A stretch of 64,000 nucleotides of DNA, taken from NCBI GenBank assembly GCA_963576785.1, contig OY756149.1:434001-498000 (forward strand), given 5' to 3'. Source of the DNA: Chlorophyllum brunneum (Eukaryota > Basidiomycota > Agaricomycetes > Agaricales > Agaricaceae). The translations under genes were made by a program, and so were the position numbers. Of the stretch, positions 23,472-34,077 are shown in pieces (the stretch's first letter is position 1; each line of letters starts with the position of its first letter). The notes under the pieces were generated by a model. It did not search any database. It saw only the letters and a list, made by a program, of their open reading frames with translations, and had not been told where the DNA came from.

Positions 23472-23476
23472 GTACC
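23472..23476. repeat. Copia target site duplication, right copy (GTACC)
   Basis: GTACC follows the terminal CA of the right LTR and matches 16112-16116. Confidence 0.92.
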
Positions 23477-24957
23477 GGCTCTGGTTCCACGACAAGTCCC
23501 AGATGAAGGGGACCTGCAACATCCTTAACAAAATGCAGCGTTGCACTGCCCTCTGGATCACCGGAGCCTTCCGAACATCCCCCTCTGGCGGCGTTGAGTC
23601 CCTCACGGGGCTCATGCCTGTTAAACTCCACCTCCGAAAGCTTGCCGAACAACAAACGTCGAGGCTACACACTTTGGATAATGGACACACACTGGCAAGA
23701 CTGATAAAAGAGTATCATTCTTCCTCACATCGACTTCACATCAAGAATTTCACGGAGATTCAGAAGAAGAAGACACTTGGAGCAGTGATGGATGTTTCCC
23801 GCCCCACCCCCGAGACCCGTTATGTAGAATCTTTCAACTCTGTTTCAAAGACTCTCTGGCCTGGACGTAGGTTACTTGACCGGTTCCCTACTAATGTTTC
23901 TTTCATAGGGTTCAACCGAGACAAACCCCACCTCTCGAAGACCCTCTGGGATGACGTGACGATGAACACGACGACGGACCCTGGGTCCATCATCATCGGT
24001 ACGGACGGCTCAGTCCACCCCAACCCTAATCCGCTCGCCAGCCAGTTCACGGCGGCAGCCACCATACGACATCTGGATGGAGGAGCGTCTGTCATGAAGA
24101 GGCTCGGAGGCACCACCTCCACCGACACAGAACTGGTCGCGCAGTACCTAGGCATCACCAAGGTCCTCGCGTCCGCCAATTACGACCAGGTCGAACACAT
24201 CCATGTGTTCACCGACTCCCTCATAGCCTCCCGACTACTGCTCGACTGTTCGCCGCACTCCTGCCAGCAACAGTCTATTCTCACCTCGAAGGCGCTCCTG
24301 GCCTGGTTCAATGGATCTGACCAGCGCAGCCTTTCATTTTACCACACTCCGTCCAAGTGCAAGTATGGGTTGCAAAAAGCCACTCACGACTGGATCCAAA
24401 CAGTTGCCTGGCCGAACCAAGGTCGTAACCACCGGGTCCCCAACTCGATCGACTACCTCCGAAAGAAGTCCACCGAACGTGCCATTCACACATGGCAAGC
24501 CATGTTCGGGTTCAAGTCTTACAGCAGAAGCTCCTTCCTCCACCTCCCGGTGCGAGCGAATGGAGCCCCTGCTCTACCGTCGCACATCAAATCCGGTCCC
24601 TGGATACGAGAATGCAGATACCAGCCACAGCTCTTTGCAAGAGCTTGTCGCGCCATACTCTGCCATGCCCCGATCGGGGAGTACTGTCTACGGTTCTTTC
24701 CCACCGAGGATCTGGCCTGCCACCACTGTGACAACCAGATGGTTCAAACCAGGTCGCACATCTTATATCGGTGCCAGAATTTCGATCACCACCTCGGCAT
24801 CGGCACAATCAAGGAGTTTACCAACTTCTTGCGCTGCAATCATTCCGCGTTCACCTTTCCCCCGGAAGGGGAACACCCTCGTATCTGCGCCGGGTCAATT
24901 CCCCCGCCACGTTGTCCTCATCAAGTTGGTCAGAGGTTCGGGTCGGCTCTGGTCTGA

Positions 24958-25349
24958 TTCCTTTCTCTCTTTCTTTTTCTTGTGCTTCCACGGCTATGGA
25001 GTTCACCTCATTTCTCTGTTTCCCCCTCCTTCGCTAGTATACTATTTATATAGTCTTCCTTTCCTATCCATCACTCCCATGGTGCGGGGCCAATAACCCC
25101 CCCACACGCTAGTACCATTTGCTGTTCTCCCTTGTGACTGCGAGTAGATAGTTCTTCTTCTATCTGTTTCTCTCTCTCTCACTCTCTTCTCAGGACAATG
25201 TTGGTGCCAAACCTCTCTCTAGTGTACGCACTAGACGGCGTCGAGTCTCGCGGGGTTAGTTTACTCTCCCTTCTCCGAACAATTTGTACGAGTATGCATT
25301 TGTATGTATGTACACGCGGACTGCGATCGAGCACCACTATATAAATTGA

Positions 25350-25390
<41 letters not shown>
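24958..25390 (+). other. LINE 3' UTR and poly(A) tail
   Basis: About 400 bp of pyrimidine-rich, non-coding sequence after the ORF2 stop ends in an A-run from 25356 to 25390 (two further A bases belong to either the tail or the target duplication). The tail marks target-primed reverse transcription. Confidence 0.85.
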
Positions 25391-25394
<4 letters not shown>

Positions 25395-25404
25395 GCGGGC
25401 TGCG
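25391..25404. repeat. LINE target site duplication, right copy
   Basis: AACTGCGGGCTGCG, identical to 11304-11317. The NLR reading frame resumes directly after it in the phase left at 11317. Confidence 0.85.
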
Positions 25405-28221
25405 AGTGCTTCATCTCAACTTGGGACGCAACAGTTGTACAACGGGCATGGCACCGAGATACCATCCCAAGTCTCTATGTAATACCCACATTCAACAGCA
25501 GAACCCCTCACCTATCAACCTCCTTCCTCGGCACCTCAACAGAACCCACAACTTTAAGTGAACTTTGCTTCGCATCCAATGCAATCTTCCTCGAGTGTCT
25601 CAATACCCAATCGGCTGGGCAGCAACCAGATCCCCAGGCAGATACCTCACCATTACTTGATTGAAGAATATTCGACACCCGCTCAACACCCCTCTATACC
25701 CCAATCTCCTCCAGATGAGCAGGCTGAATATCCCGAGGCCCAATCACCACCTCGTGGCACACCAAGTACCTCTATGGTAGATTCAAGACAGGATCCTGAC
25801 CACCAACCACCGATTGTGAGTACTTCGTTTCCGTTTTGCAGGGGTATCCGAAGTGCCATTATTGACGTTGTGACCGGCGGTCCCAGCGCCCCCACAGAAA
25901 TGGTGGTTTCTTCGGTGGCGCCCACCATTTTACCATCGAGAAAGCGGTAATGAACGATAGGAGAAACTCTGATAATTGTGAGATTTTACACAATTTCCCA
26001 ATCATCTTTACCCACTGATCGTCCCTTACCCAAGTCATGTCAGTGTTTCTGAAGGAAGTGATATCCGGAGCGGCATTCGATGACTCTGAGCGTGATCCTC
26101 CTCCCCGGTGTCATCCTGGAACCCGGTTGGCCATCGTCAACGAGGCACAGTACTTTATCGCCAACTGTGTCGGTGAGAGGAAGATGCTCTGGATCGTGGG
26201 CCCAGCTGGAGTCGGAAAGTCTGCAATCATGCAGACCATCGCTGAGACTACATCCACCGGTATCACTAATGACATTCTAGGTGCTTCTATTTTCTTCTCC
26301 ATCAGAGGGCGCAGCGATGGATCAAAGGCCATCACAACGCTCGCCTATCAGCTCGCAGTCATACACCCCCCTTATCCCCAGTTCGTCCAAAATGAGGTGA
26401 CGAACGATCCATCACTGCTGCACAAATCGGTGACCGTGCAGTTCAACAAGTTCATTGTTGAACCCTTCACTCACCCATTAAGGGATCCTCACCGTTTCTT
26501 GATCCTGATCGATGGCCTGGATGAATGCAACGGTCACCATGCCCAATGCGAGCTCCTCGAACTCATCTCAGATTTTTGCATCACATACCCCTCCTCACCC
26601 ATCGTATGGGTTATTGCCAGTCGTCCCGAACCTCATATCACGTCATTCTTCACTCATGTGGAAGTTATCCCAGTATATCGCAAAGAAGAGGTCAAGGTCG
26701 ATTCAAACGAAGCCTGCGAAGACGTTGAGCGTTTCCTTCGCAGCAAGCTGAAGAAGGTCCAACTGAAATCATTCACGCTCAAAGACCTTCCGCAGTGGCC
26801 CACCGAAAGCGATTTTCTGAAGATTGCTGACGCTTCGAAAGGGTTATTTGCCTACGCCTCCACGGTGGTCAAGTTCGTTGATGATCCAGGCTACGGTGAT
26901 CCGGCTTTACAACTTGAGCAGGTGCTGGAGGTCATTGACACCAGTTCAAAGTGGCTCACGAAAGGCAAATCTCATCCAATGGCGCACCTGGATGCACTGT
27001 ACTGGCGCATCCTTTCCAGAGTTCCTGCTGATGTTATGGTTAACACCAGAAAATTGCTGCTTCTAATGATTGATAACTTCTGGTCTGGCCGGAGCTCGGT
27101 CCGTATGTGCAATTGGTTGGGGATGACGAAGAACGCTGCTTATGGTGCTACTTATCATCTCCGCTCGGTCCTTGACGTTCCTGAACCAGACAAGGCCAGA
27201 TACTATGGACTCCAATGCTTCCATAAATCATTCACCTCGTGGACTTCAATCGGTCAAGTTTCTGTCCAGATGTGGAGAGCACGACCAGACAGCTTCATTC
27301 TTCGTGCACGCGCAGGATTCTCGAGGATGTACTAATTGGTAGAAGTATCTTGCCTTACGTCTAGAAGTGTTATCTGAAGATGTGTGCGTACAGGTCCTGT
27401 GAAAGAGGGTCGTGCCACCACTGCCAATATACCACTCTCATGGCCATGTCAAGACTGGCTAGACAATGACTCTACGAGGTCCTGGATATATAGATTGGCA
27501 GCTACCCAGACCGTCAAGGGGCTCACTGAAAAAAAATCGGAATTTCAGAGCTCGTTCTTCATTCGCGCATTAACTGCATTTGATGAATCAATCACTCTTG
27601 GACACCGCTGACAAGTTCCGTCTGCTTCTGTTCGTAAGTCTTCTTTGACCATATCCTCCTTCTTTTGTTGAAAATACGCCTCAGGATGAATCTCGACGAC
27701 CTGAATTCATGGAGCGCAACGTACTCAAACAAATACCGATTCGAGCATTCAACTCCTGTGATATTCAAAACCTCGAGGGGTGGGTTAGCTTTCGATTCAA
27801 GTGTCCTCCCACAACCATGGCTGCAATACCAGATCCATGGGACTGCCACGTGAGTATGGCTTCCCCTATGTCCCCCTCTCGCTCATTGATTGAGCTCGGG
27901 TAGCATGTCCATGAAGGATGTTACGAAAAAGGTCAAAACCAGGATTGGACAAGTCGCTTTTGGTTGGAGGACCAATGTAACTGCCGGAAACGCCTCTTCC
28001 ACCAATTTGAGAGTGGGAAAATACGGTTTCCGGATAATCTTGTGACGGTTTTCATATCCATAACCCTCCTCGGCTATGTTGAGTATCGCTTTGTGGACCC
28101 GGAGGATGGCGTTTCCGAGTGGACGTATATCATCCCTTATGATTTCCCATCACTCACAGGAACGTACCATGACACGATATACCAGCTATCACTCCGGTTA
28201 TCTCAAACTAGAGCAGTATAA
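25405..28221 (+). pseudogene. NACHT-domain NLR, body of the interrupted gene
   Basis: The linker frame (25405-25950) is Pro/Gln/Ser-rich with two in-frame TAA codons, 25480-25482 and 25555-25557, each one C-to-T step from CAA. The main exon (to 27335) begins at or before 26037 and holds a NACHT ATPase: DDSERDPPPRCHPGTR, Walker A GPAGVGKSA (about 26199), Walker B LILIDGLDECNG (about 26500), then VWVIASRPEP and the winged-helix-like GLFAYASTVVKFV. Near 27235-27250 the open frame departs from the family pattern and a neighbouring frame (DFNRSSFCPDV) fits better, suggesting a one-base shift. Later pieces (IPLSWPCQDW near 27440, KSEFQSSFF, and 27964-28221) look like the C-terminal part. How 25950 joins 26037 is unresolved. 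Fungal NLRs act in non-self recognition and cell death. This copy is probably null, but a shorter product from the NACHT exon cannot be excluded. Confidence 0.75.
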
Positions 28222-28602
28222 TTAGCTGAGCTGATTATGAATACTCAAAGTTGCAGTGACGACGGCCAGGACCAGCCGTCCGTCCTCCCACTGGATCCTT
28301 GCTGATACGACCTGCACCACTGTACCAAACTCATAGCCATTCCACCATATTCTCCAACAATAAAACAACTAATGAAACACTTTTTTCCCTGGTTCTGATC
28401 GGAACAAAAATCGGAGTCGTGATGTTACTCGCTCCTTCCACTCCTCATGCCCCTACCATACTTCAAAGATGTTACCAAGAGCAGACAAAACCGGCTGATG
28501 TATCCTTTGAAACTCCTAGAACCAAGGAGGGGGACTGCGACATCGACCGGCAGGTCGAACTCAAAACCAAAGAAGAAAAACGGAACGAGTCCACTCAAAC
28601 GT
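28222..28602. other. Convergent intergenic region, nothing recognised
   Basis: 380 bp between two convergent gene ends; it probably holds both 3' UTRs. Confidence 0.35.
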
Positions 28603-30457
28603 CTATGCCGCACTCGCCACCTCATCCTCACTAAGCTTGACATCCTCCCCAGACTCGTCATCTTTCACCTCCTTTTCACCCTCCTCACCCCCTTCTTTTC
28701 CCTCACTCGACACTTCATCACTCAATTCTTCACCACCTTCACCACCCTCTTCCACCTTTGTCTCTTCTTCCTTCTCATGTTGCTCCTCGCTCGTCGGTAA
28801 AACCTCAGTTTCGCCCACAGATTGAACACTTATTCCTTCCTCGGCAATATCAACATCAACCGGAACGTCCACATCGGCTTTGGATGGAACATCCTCCTCC
28901 TCCTGCGTCTCAGGCACTCCCGTTTTCACTTCCTCCGTAGATGGTTCATCCGCAGGAGATAGTTCAACCACAGTTTCGTGAACGTCTTGAATTAGTACGG
29001 GTTCTGTCTCTGCTTCCACGACCTCTGCTTCCACGGCCTGTTCGACTTGTGGCGTTACCTCAATCTCTGCTTCGGACGCCGTCGCCTCCAACTCCACTTT
29101 TTCCGTGACTTGCACCTCTTGTGCTCTCTCCTGCTCCTCCTCGCGTTCCTTCCTTTGTTTCTCTTCCTCGGCCTTCGCAGCAGCAGCTTTTGCAAGGTCA
29201 TCTACCACACCAACAGTTTCACTAAGCACCATCGTATGCGTCCTATTCCTTCCCACTTTTTTCGGACTCTCCGTACCCGATCCAGGCTGCACCTGCTGTA
29301 CCTGTGTCTGTATCTCTTCAGGTTGCTGCTGCTGGTGTTGCTGATACTGCTGATGCAAGTGTTGTAAAGGTAACCGACGGGCTCTGGGCACATCAGGAAA
29401 GTCATCCTGAAACGAACTCGGAAGTTGATGTTGAATGGAAGCATGGCCTTGTCTGCGTTGAGGGTCATACGATGTACCCCGTCCCACTCCTCTTAAACCA
29501 AACCCGGAATCCCTACTATGAGCATCTTCATCCTGATCGTCATCTGCTATGGAGGGTATGACCAAGAATTCACTTGGTACAAGATCGAATTTGCTCGTGA
29601 GCGCGAGGAAACGCGCGTATAGTGATGATTCAGCTTCGGCTTGTTCGAAAGCTTCGCGATGGTGGAAGTATGCATGCGCGAATATGCGCCCTAGACGACG
29701 GGCAAGAGAGGAAAAATGGCGGTGGGATGATGTAGGGATTTGTAGACTTGGGGAGCGGTGTGTTAGTGTTAAAAGTTGTGTATGGGAAATGTCAGCTTGG
29801 ACGTACCGAGAAGGGAAAGCTCTGGGTGAGTTCAATAGCGCTGTTGCGCTGTCCAGCGTATGCAGGATATAGTCGATAGCACAACATTGCTAGCAGAATA
29901 TCAGAAAAACACGAATTCATGACGCCTCTTGCCACTCACTTCCATAGCGCCCTCGTTACCGTGAGCGACACATAGATACAGCCATTCACCGGCTTTCATT
30001 TCGGGACACGTCGTGCGCGAACACTCCTGTTGCAGAGTGGTAATGAGAGGATGGGTGAGGTCCTGAGCTAGGCGTCTACCGCGTCATATTGAGCCCAGGA
30101 TTCTCGAGGCACAGAAAAAGAGACGGACCTGAGTTGCTCGTATATCCAGCATGCCTCGTCAACAGTGATGTCCCTCTCCTTCTCTCCTTCCCCATCCCTG
30201 CCCTCCTCGCTGCTCTCCTTGTCACCGCCCTCCGCTGACTCCCTCTCCTTGGCCTCCTTGCCCGCACCGGGTAGAGAAGTGATAGTCTCTACATCATGCA
30301 CATCAAGTCTTATCAGCAACGAAATGTATTCCTGGAGTTGAAACGCGCTGTCGAGTGATGACAGTGTAGGAAGTGACTTGACTGGGTAGAAGGTGGATAT
30401 CCGTGAACCACGTAAAGGTCTGTGGGGGAGCAGCTGAGTCTGTGTTTCTGTCGCCAT
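28603..30457 (-). CDS. mob3: MOB4/phocein-type Mob protein (fungal MOB3) with acidic tail
   Basis: Mob-family adaptor of the phocein class, a subunit of the STRIPAK complex (striatin, PP2A, GCK kinases) that in fungi governs hyphal fusion and fruiting. Four exons, 30457-30129, 30075-29940, 29889-29807 and 29746-28603, give 563 residues in phase. Motifs: ISTFYPVKSLPTL, WIYEQLRRLAQDL, ECSRTTCPEM (zinc Cys), GEWLYLCVAHG, CCAIDYILHTLD, SSLARRLGRIFAHAYFHHRE (zinc His) and LTSKFDLVPSEFLVIP. The start is the ATG of MATETQTQLLPHRPLRGS; an upstream in-frame ATG at 30532 would add 25 residues and is less family-like. After about residue 215 the protein carries a long tail, first Gln-rich, then strongly Glu/Val-rich and acidic. 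Vertebrate MOB4 has no such tail. Confidence 0.92.
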
Positions 30458-30556
30458 TAAAACAGGCTGGTCGTCGTGAACGGTGGCCCAGGCGTCGCGC
30501 GTTCGCTGTCGATGCTTATGTAATCGAAACATCAGTTACAAGTCTACAAGTACGTG

Positions 30557-31328
30557 TTAAGCCTCTGTGGTCACATCTGCACCCTTCTCGGCTTCCCCTT
30601 GTGCCACATCTTCCATTGGTGCCTCTTCCGCCGTACCTTCTCCAGGCGCAGACTCCTTAGCTGCGGCGGCAGCCCCTTTCTTGGACCTCGTAGACACCCG
30701 ACGGGCCCCAGTAGTAGCAGTAGTCGTCGCGGCTTTACCCCGACCACGACCTCTGCCCCGTTTACTAGGTTTGGAGGGTTCAGCTCCTTCAGGCTTTTCT
30801 TCACCTTTGGTTTCTTCAGCTGCCTTCTTGGCCTTCTTTGCGTGTGCTTTCTTTCCTTTCTTTTGGGTCGGTTCTTGGGCGGCTGCATCTCCCGACTTTT
30901 CCCCGCCATCCATGTGCTCCTTGGGTTCGGCCTCTGGTGCTTGTTGCGGGGATTCTCTAGCTCGTTTCTCACCCGTCACAGGTTCCTGCTCTTCCTCGCT
31001 CTTCGGATCATCATCATCTCCCACCTTTGCCAGCTCACTCATTCTCTTAACAACATCAACACCATTACCCTCTCCTTTCCTCTCAACACGCACACCAGGG
31101 TTTCCTTCGTCCGCATTTCGGCTCACAATGTTACCCTTCTTCGATACGATTTGCACCTTTTCACCCGGCTGAGTCTTGATTTCGGCTGCTGTGCCTTGGG
31201 GATGACCAGAGCCGTAATTCCACTGAACTATGTTTATCAAACGCTCGTTCAGAACAAAAAGGGAATCCGAATGAGATCCAGATTGGATACTTGCCTTTAT
31301 CCCCTACTTCGATGTGTTCACTGGCCAT
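30557..31328 (-). CDS. Hypervirulence-associated TUDOR (DUF2945) domain protein
   Basis: Two exons, 31328-31295 and 31227-30557, give 234 residues. The intron has a GC-AG border (AAAG/GCAAGT...CATAG), which is required to build the family motif GDKVQWNYGSGHPQGTAAEI. The DUF2945/HVA1 TUDOR domain fills residues 1-75 and ends VDVVKRMSELAKVG. The rest is Ala/Glu/Lys-rich with RGRGRGRGK and KKGKKAHAKKAKK patches, consistent with a nuclear or nucleic acid binding protein (inference). Its stop lies only 99 bp upstream of the MOB3 start on the same strand, so the MOB3 promoter must overlap this gene's 3' end or lie within it. Confidence 0.82.
31228..31294 (-). other. GC-AG intron
   Basis: 67 nt intron with donor GCAAGT and acceptor CATAG in the TUDOR-protein gene. 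No GT donor restores the domain motif as well. Confidence 0.75.
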
Positions 31329-32436
31329 GATACCGAATTCGTGATGATTAGAAAGAGACGATAGCGAGGTAACAGAAGGCTCCCAAGTCAAAGGCGCAGA
31401 GGCTGAATAATAGCTGCGACTGAGACATTGCGCACTGATTCAGTACACACGACTTGTGTCATAATCAGACAAAACATGGAGCAATAAATGTCATTTCCCA
31501 GCCCCAATCAGGAGTCCTAGGTCGTGTGTATGAGTATGAAAGTGGTGGTATGGATACCGTAGTTCTATACGATCTCCTGATCAGTCTGGACGGTTTACGC
31601 TATACGCCCCACGATGAATTGGACGGACTGGTTTGGTTAGGGTCCTCTCAGTCCAAGTCCTCTCAATCCGAGCCGCGCGATAAACTCAAAACCCGAATAC
31701 CCACACACGATCTTTTTCACTCAAGAACAGAAGATCGTCGCTGTTATTCACTTCCATGTGGTATAAAATACGTAAAACACATCTGGTCCCTTTCCCCCCT
31801 GGTCCCACTCCAACATCTACATAAACTAAATCTCTTACCCCCTCTGGCTGTTCACCTGGCCATACCAAAAACAAAACCCCAATTCATTCTACAAAAAAAA
31901 AAAGATGACATTTTGGGAACCTGCAGGCCCATTTCCACCTCAACGACCAAAAAAAACTGATCTCTACCACATCTGCATTGTTAACTAGTACTTATATGTA
32001 GAAGTGTTAAAGAATGATTTTGGAGCTGAGATGGTGGTTGCCATAACGTTTTTTTACATAAACATCACACTCAGGTGGCGTACTAGAGCTGATGTGTATC
32101 CATGTATGTACTCCTTTTTCCCCATATTTCAAACCGGTTTTTCGAGACCCAAATGTCCACGCGACCGATGTACCTGACAAATTCAATTGTGCCTTGATCT
32201 AAACTAAAACTCGATCGCCAACTATGCGTCTCGGAAGAGAGTCGAATTCGCTTGCCAATCTCAAGCCATCAACTTGCCAATACTATACCTCGAAAAAAAT
32301 CCCAAGACCAGCCCATATTCAAGACCTTAGAGTAAGGGCACAATGAGAAGATAATGAACAGGATGCAGATTTAGATAAAGATATGTACAGGAAGATATTG
32401 TATTTTTACAGCGTACGCCTATCAGCGACCGCAGAT
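31329..32436. other. Intergenic region, nothing recognised
   Basis: 1.1 kb between the TUDOR-protein gene start and the 3' end of the cellobiohydrolase gene, both leftward. It should hold the promoter of the former and the 3' UTR of the latter. The open frame at 31454-31960 (+) has no recognisable content. Confidence 0.35.
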
Positions 32437-34077
32437 TTACAAGCACTGGCTGTAGAAGGGGTTGATGACAGTACAGGTAAGGCCGCTGACACATGAAGTG
32501 GGACCGGTCCAGCCTTGGCCACCGCTACAAACACAATGTTAGCAATGGTTCAAAGACGCGTCAAGTCGAAACTCACCATTGACCCCAGTGGGTCTGGGCA
32601 CCGCCAGCAGCAGTGGTGGTGGTTGTTCCAGGGGGAGGGTTACCGCCAGTGGTGGTGCCTCCAGTAGCAGAGCCAGTGTAAGTCGAGTCGATGTCACCGA
32701 ACCTGATGTTGGAGTAGGTAACAGAGGCGTTGGGGCTTTGGGACTCAACGTCGGTGGGAGCACCAGAGCTGGTGGAGCAAGTGCCACGAGCGATACCGGG
32801 CTTGCTTGGGTCAGCGTCGGTGGGGTAGTCGGAGTCGAGCCAGAGCATGTTGACGGCGTGGTCATCCCAGACGGAAAGGACGAGAACCATACCACGGGCC
32901 ATGGCAGCGCCCATCTTGGACATGCCACCCTTGTTCTGGAAGCTGGTGACGTCTCCGAAAGCGCTCTTCTGGGCGTCACAGAAGTCGGTGGTAACAGAGT
33001 CAAAGGCGTCCATGCCGGCGACGTTGGTCTTGGAGTTCTGGATGACCTTGCCATCCTGAACGTAGAGACGGCGGATCTCGGAGAGAGAAGAGCCAGAGCC
33101 GATGAACTGGGTGACGACGGTGAACTTGCGAGAAGTGTCGACGGTCATGCCGGGACCGTAGAAGGTCTTGTCACCCATACGGAAGGAGTTGAAGTCACAA
33201 CCGTCGGGATCACAGACGGTGGCGTAGCGGTCGGTAACAGAGCAGGTATCGCCTTCGCAGCGGCTGAGACCAGTGCTCTCGCAAGGGTGAGGAGTGTAGG
33301 CAGCGGACATGGAGTTGGCCTCCCAGACGTCCATTTCGCTACAGCAGGCACCGAAGTTACCGGTTCCGGCGTTGGGGTCGCTTGGGGAGCCGACCCAACC
33401 CTCTGAGTTAGCCTAAGTGGAAGCATCTTCAGCCGGGCAGTTCTTCATTCAGAAAAATGCCAACTCACCTCGCCGTTAATGAACTTGATGTCACGGGGGC
33501 ACTGCGAGTCACAGTAACCAGTACCGTACTTCGCACCAGCCGTGTTGGTGGGGAACTGAGACTTACCACCATCGGCAGCCATCTCGGAGAAGTAGAGAGC
33601 GCCGTTGAGACCGCAAGGAAGGTTGGAAACGTCGACGTCGAAGGTGAACTCTTGGTTGATGGGCTTGAAAATCTCATAGTTGGACTCGTCAGCCATGAGA
33701 TAAAGGCGAGAGCCGACGTTCTTTTGCTGGCTCTGGGTAACGAACTTGAGAGTAAGGGCGTTGCCGCTGGTGGTGACACCGTAGGTGCCGGAGTAGTCGG
33801 CGCCGTCGATAGCGCAGTTCTTGGCACAGGTGGCGCCATCGGGACAGAGGGTGTTGTCCCAAGTGTTGCCGGTGTAGCAGTTGGTGAAACCGCCAACGTT
33901 GTGGGTCCAACGCCAGTTGGCATCGAGGGTGACCTGGCCGGCAACATTCGTGCAACCAGAGCTGGTACACTTCTGCCAGGAGAGAGAAGGGTGGTTTTCG
34001 GCGGTGTTGGTACCGACTTGCTGGCCGAAAGCAACAGCAGCGAAGGAGAGGGCGAGGAGAGCGACCTTGGGGAACAT
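32437..34077 (-). CDS. cbh1: GH7 cellobiohydrolase (CBH I) with C-terminal CBM1
   Basis: Secreted reducing-end cellobiohydrolase that releases cellobiose from crystalline cellulose. Three exons, 34077-33469, 33412-32577 and 32524-32437, give 510 residues. A signal peptide ([18 protein letters not shown]) precedes [19 protein letters not shown], the classic GH7 start. The catalytic triad is in [14 protein letters not shown] (E-x-D-x-x-E: nucleophile, Asp, acid/base). Tunnel-loop motifs include [16 protein letters not shown] and [16 protein letters not shown]. Near residue 440 a Gly/Thr/Pro linker leads to the carbohydrate-binding module [20 protein letters not shown]...NPFYSQCL, completed by the third exon. 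All cysteines expected of the module are present. Codon use is GC-rich and biased, suggesting high expression. A TATA box lies about 75 bp before the ATG. Confidence 0.97.

Larger units (their letters stand above)
13545..24957 (+). pseudogene. LINE ORF2: endonuclease, reverse transcriptase, RNase H; interrupted
   Basis: The EEP endonuclease domain (13.6-14.4 kb) shows SHNVGRSYGV, LLIQEPP, GGDIN and NSDHAPLL. Two in-frame stops break it: TAG 13701-13703 and TGA 13953-13955. From 13974 the frame is open to the copia insertion. The reverse transcriptase has the palm motifs LAFDVAQFFPSLNH, GQGSALSPILSALY and FVDDG (15692-15706). The copia element begins at 16117; leaving it out with one TSD copy, the frame runs on from 23477 without loss. 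Downstream lie RNase H motifs (GTDGS near 24000, the E in DTELVA, TDS in the third) and a C-terminal CHHC...H...C finger near 24720. ORF2 makes the cDNA at a nicked chromosomal target. This copy cannot make it, because of the two stops and the insertion. Confidence 0.85.
11318..25390 (+). mobile_element. Non-LTR retrotransposon (EEP-RT-RNase H LINE, Tad1-like), interrupted
   Basis: Element bounded by a 12-14 bp target duplication, with an 85 bp leader, a two-ORF body, a 3' UTR and a poly(A) tail of about 35 A at 25356-25390. ORF1 has CCHC zinc knuckles. ORF2 has an endonuclease/exonuclease/phosphatase domain, a reverse transcriptase with FVDD, an RNase H domain and a C-terminal cysteine/histidine motif, the usual layout of fungal Tad1/I-type LINEs. 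It is about 6.7 kb without the 7.36 kb copia insertion at 16117-23471, so it appears close to full length. It is GC-rich in codon use compared with the AT-rich copia element. It lies in the 5' exon of an NLR gene, same orientation. The clade assignment is by domain layout only. Confidence 0.88.

Noticed and set aside
25356..25392. Poly(A) run considered as a processed pseudogene tail.
   Set aside because: It follows a LINE ORF2 and 3' UTR directly and is bounded by the LINE target duplication.
30567..31172. Ala/Pro-rich plus-strand frame opposite the TUDOR protein.
   Set aside because: Shadow of the Lys/Ala/Glu-rich coding strand; no start context or splice partners.
32579..33406. A 275-codon plus-strand open frame across the cellobiohydrolase gene.
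   Set aside because: Shadow of the highly GC-biased GH7 exon on the other strand; no family content.
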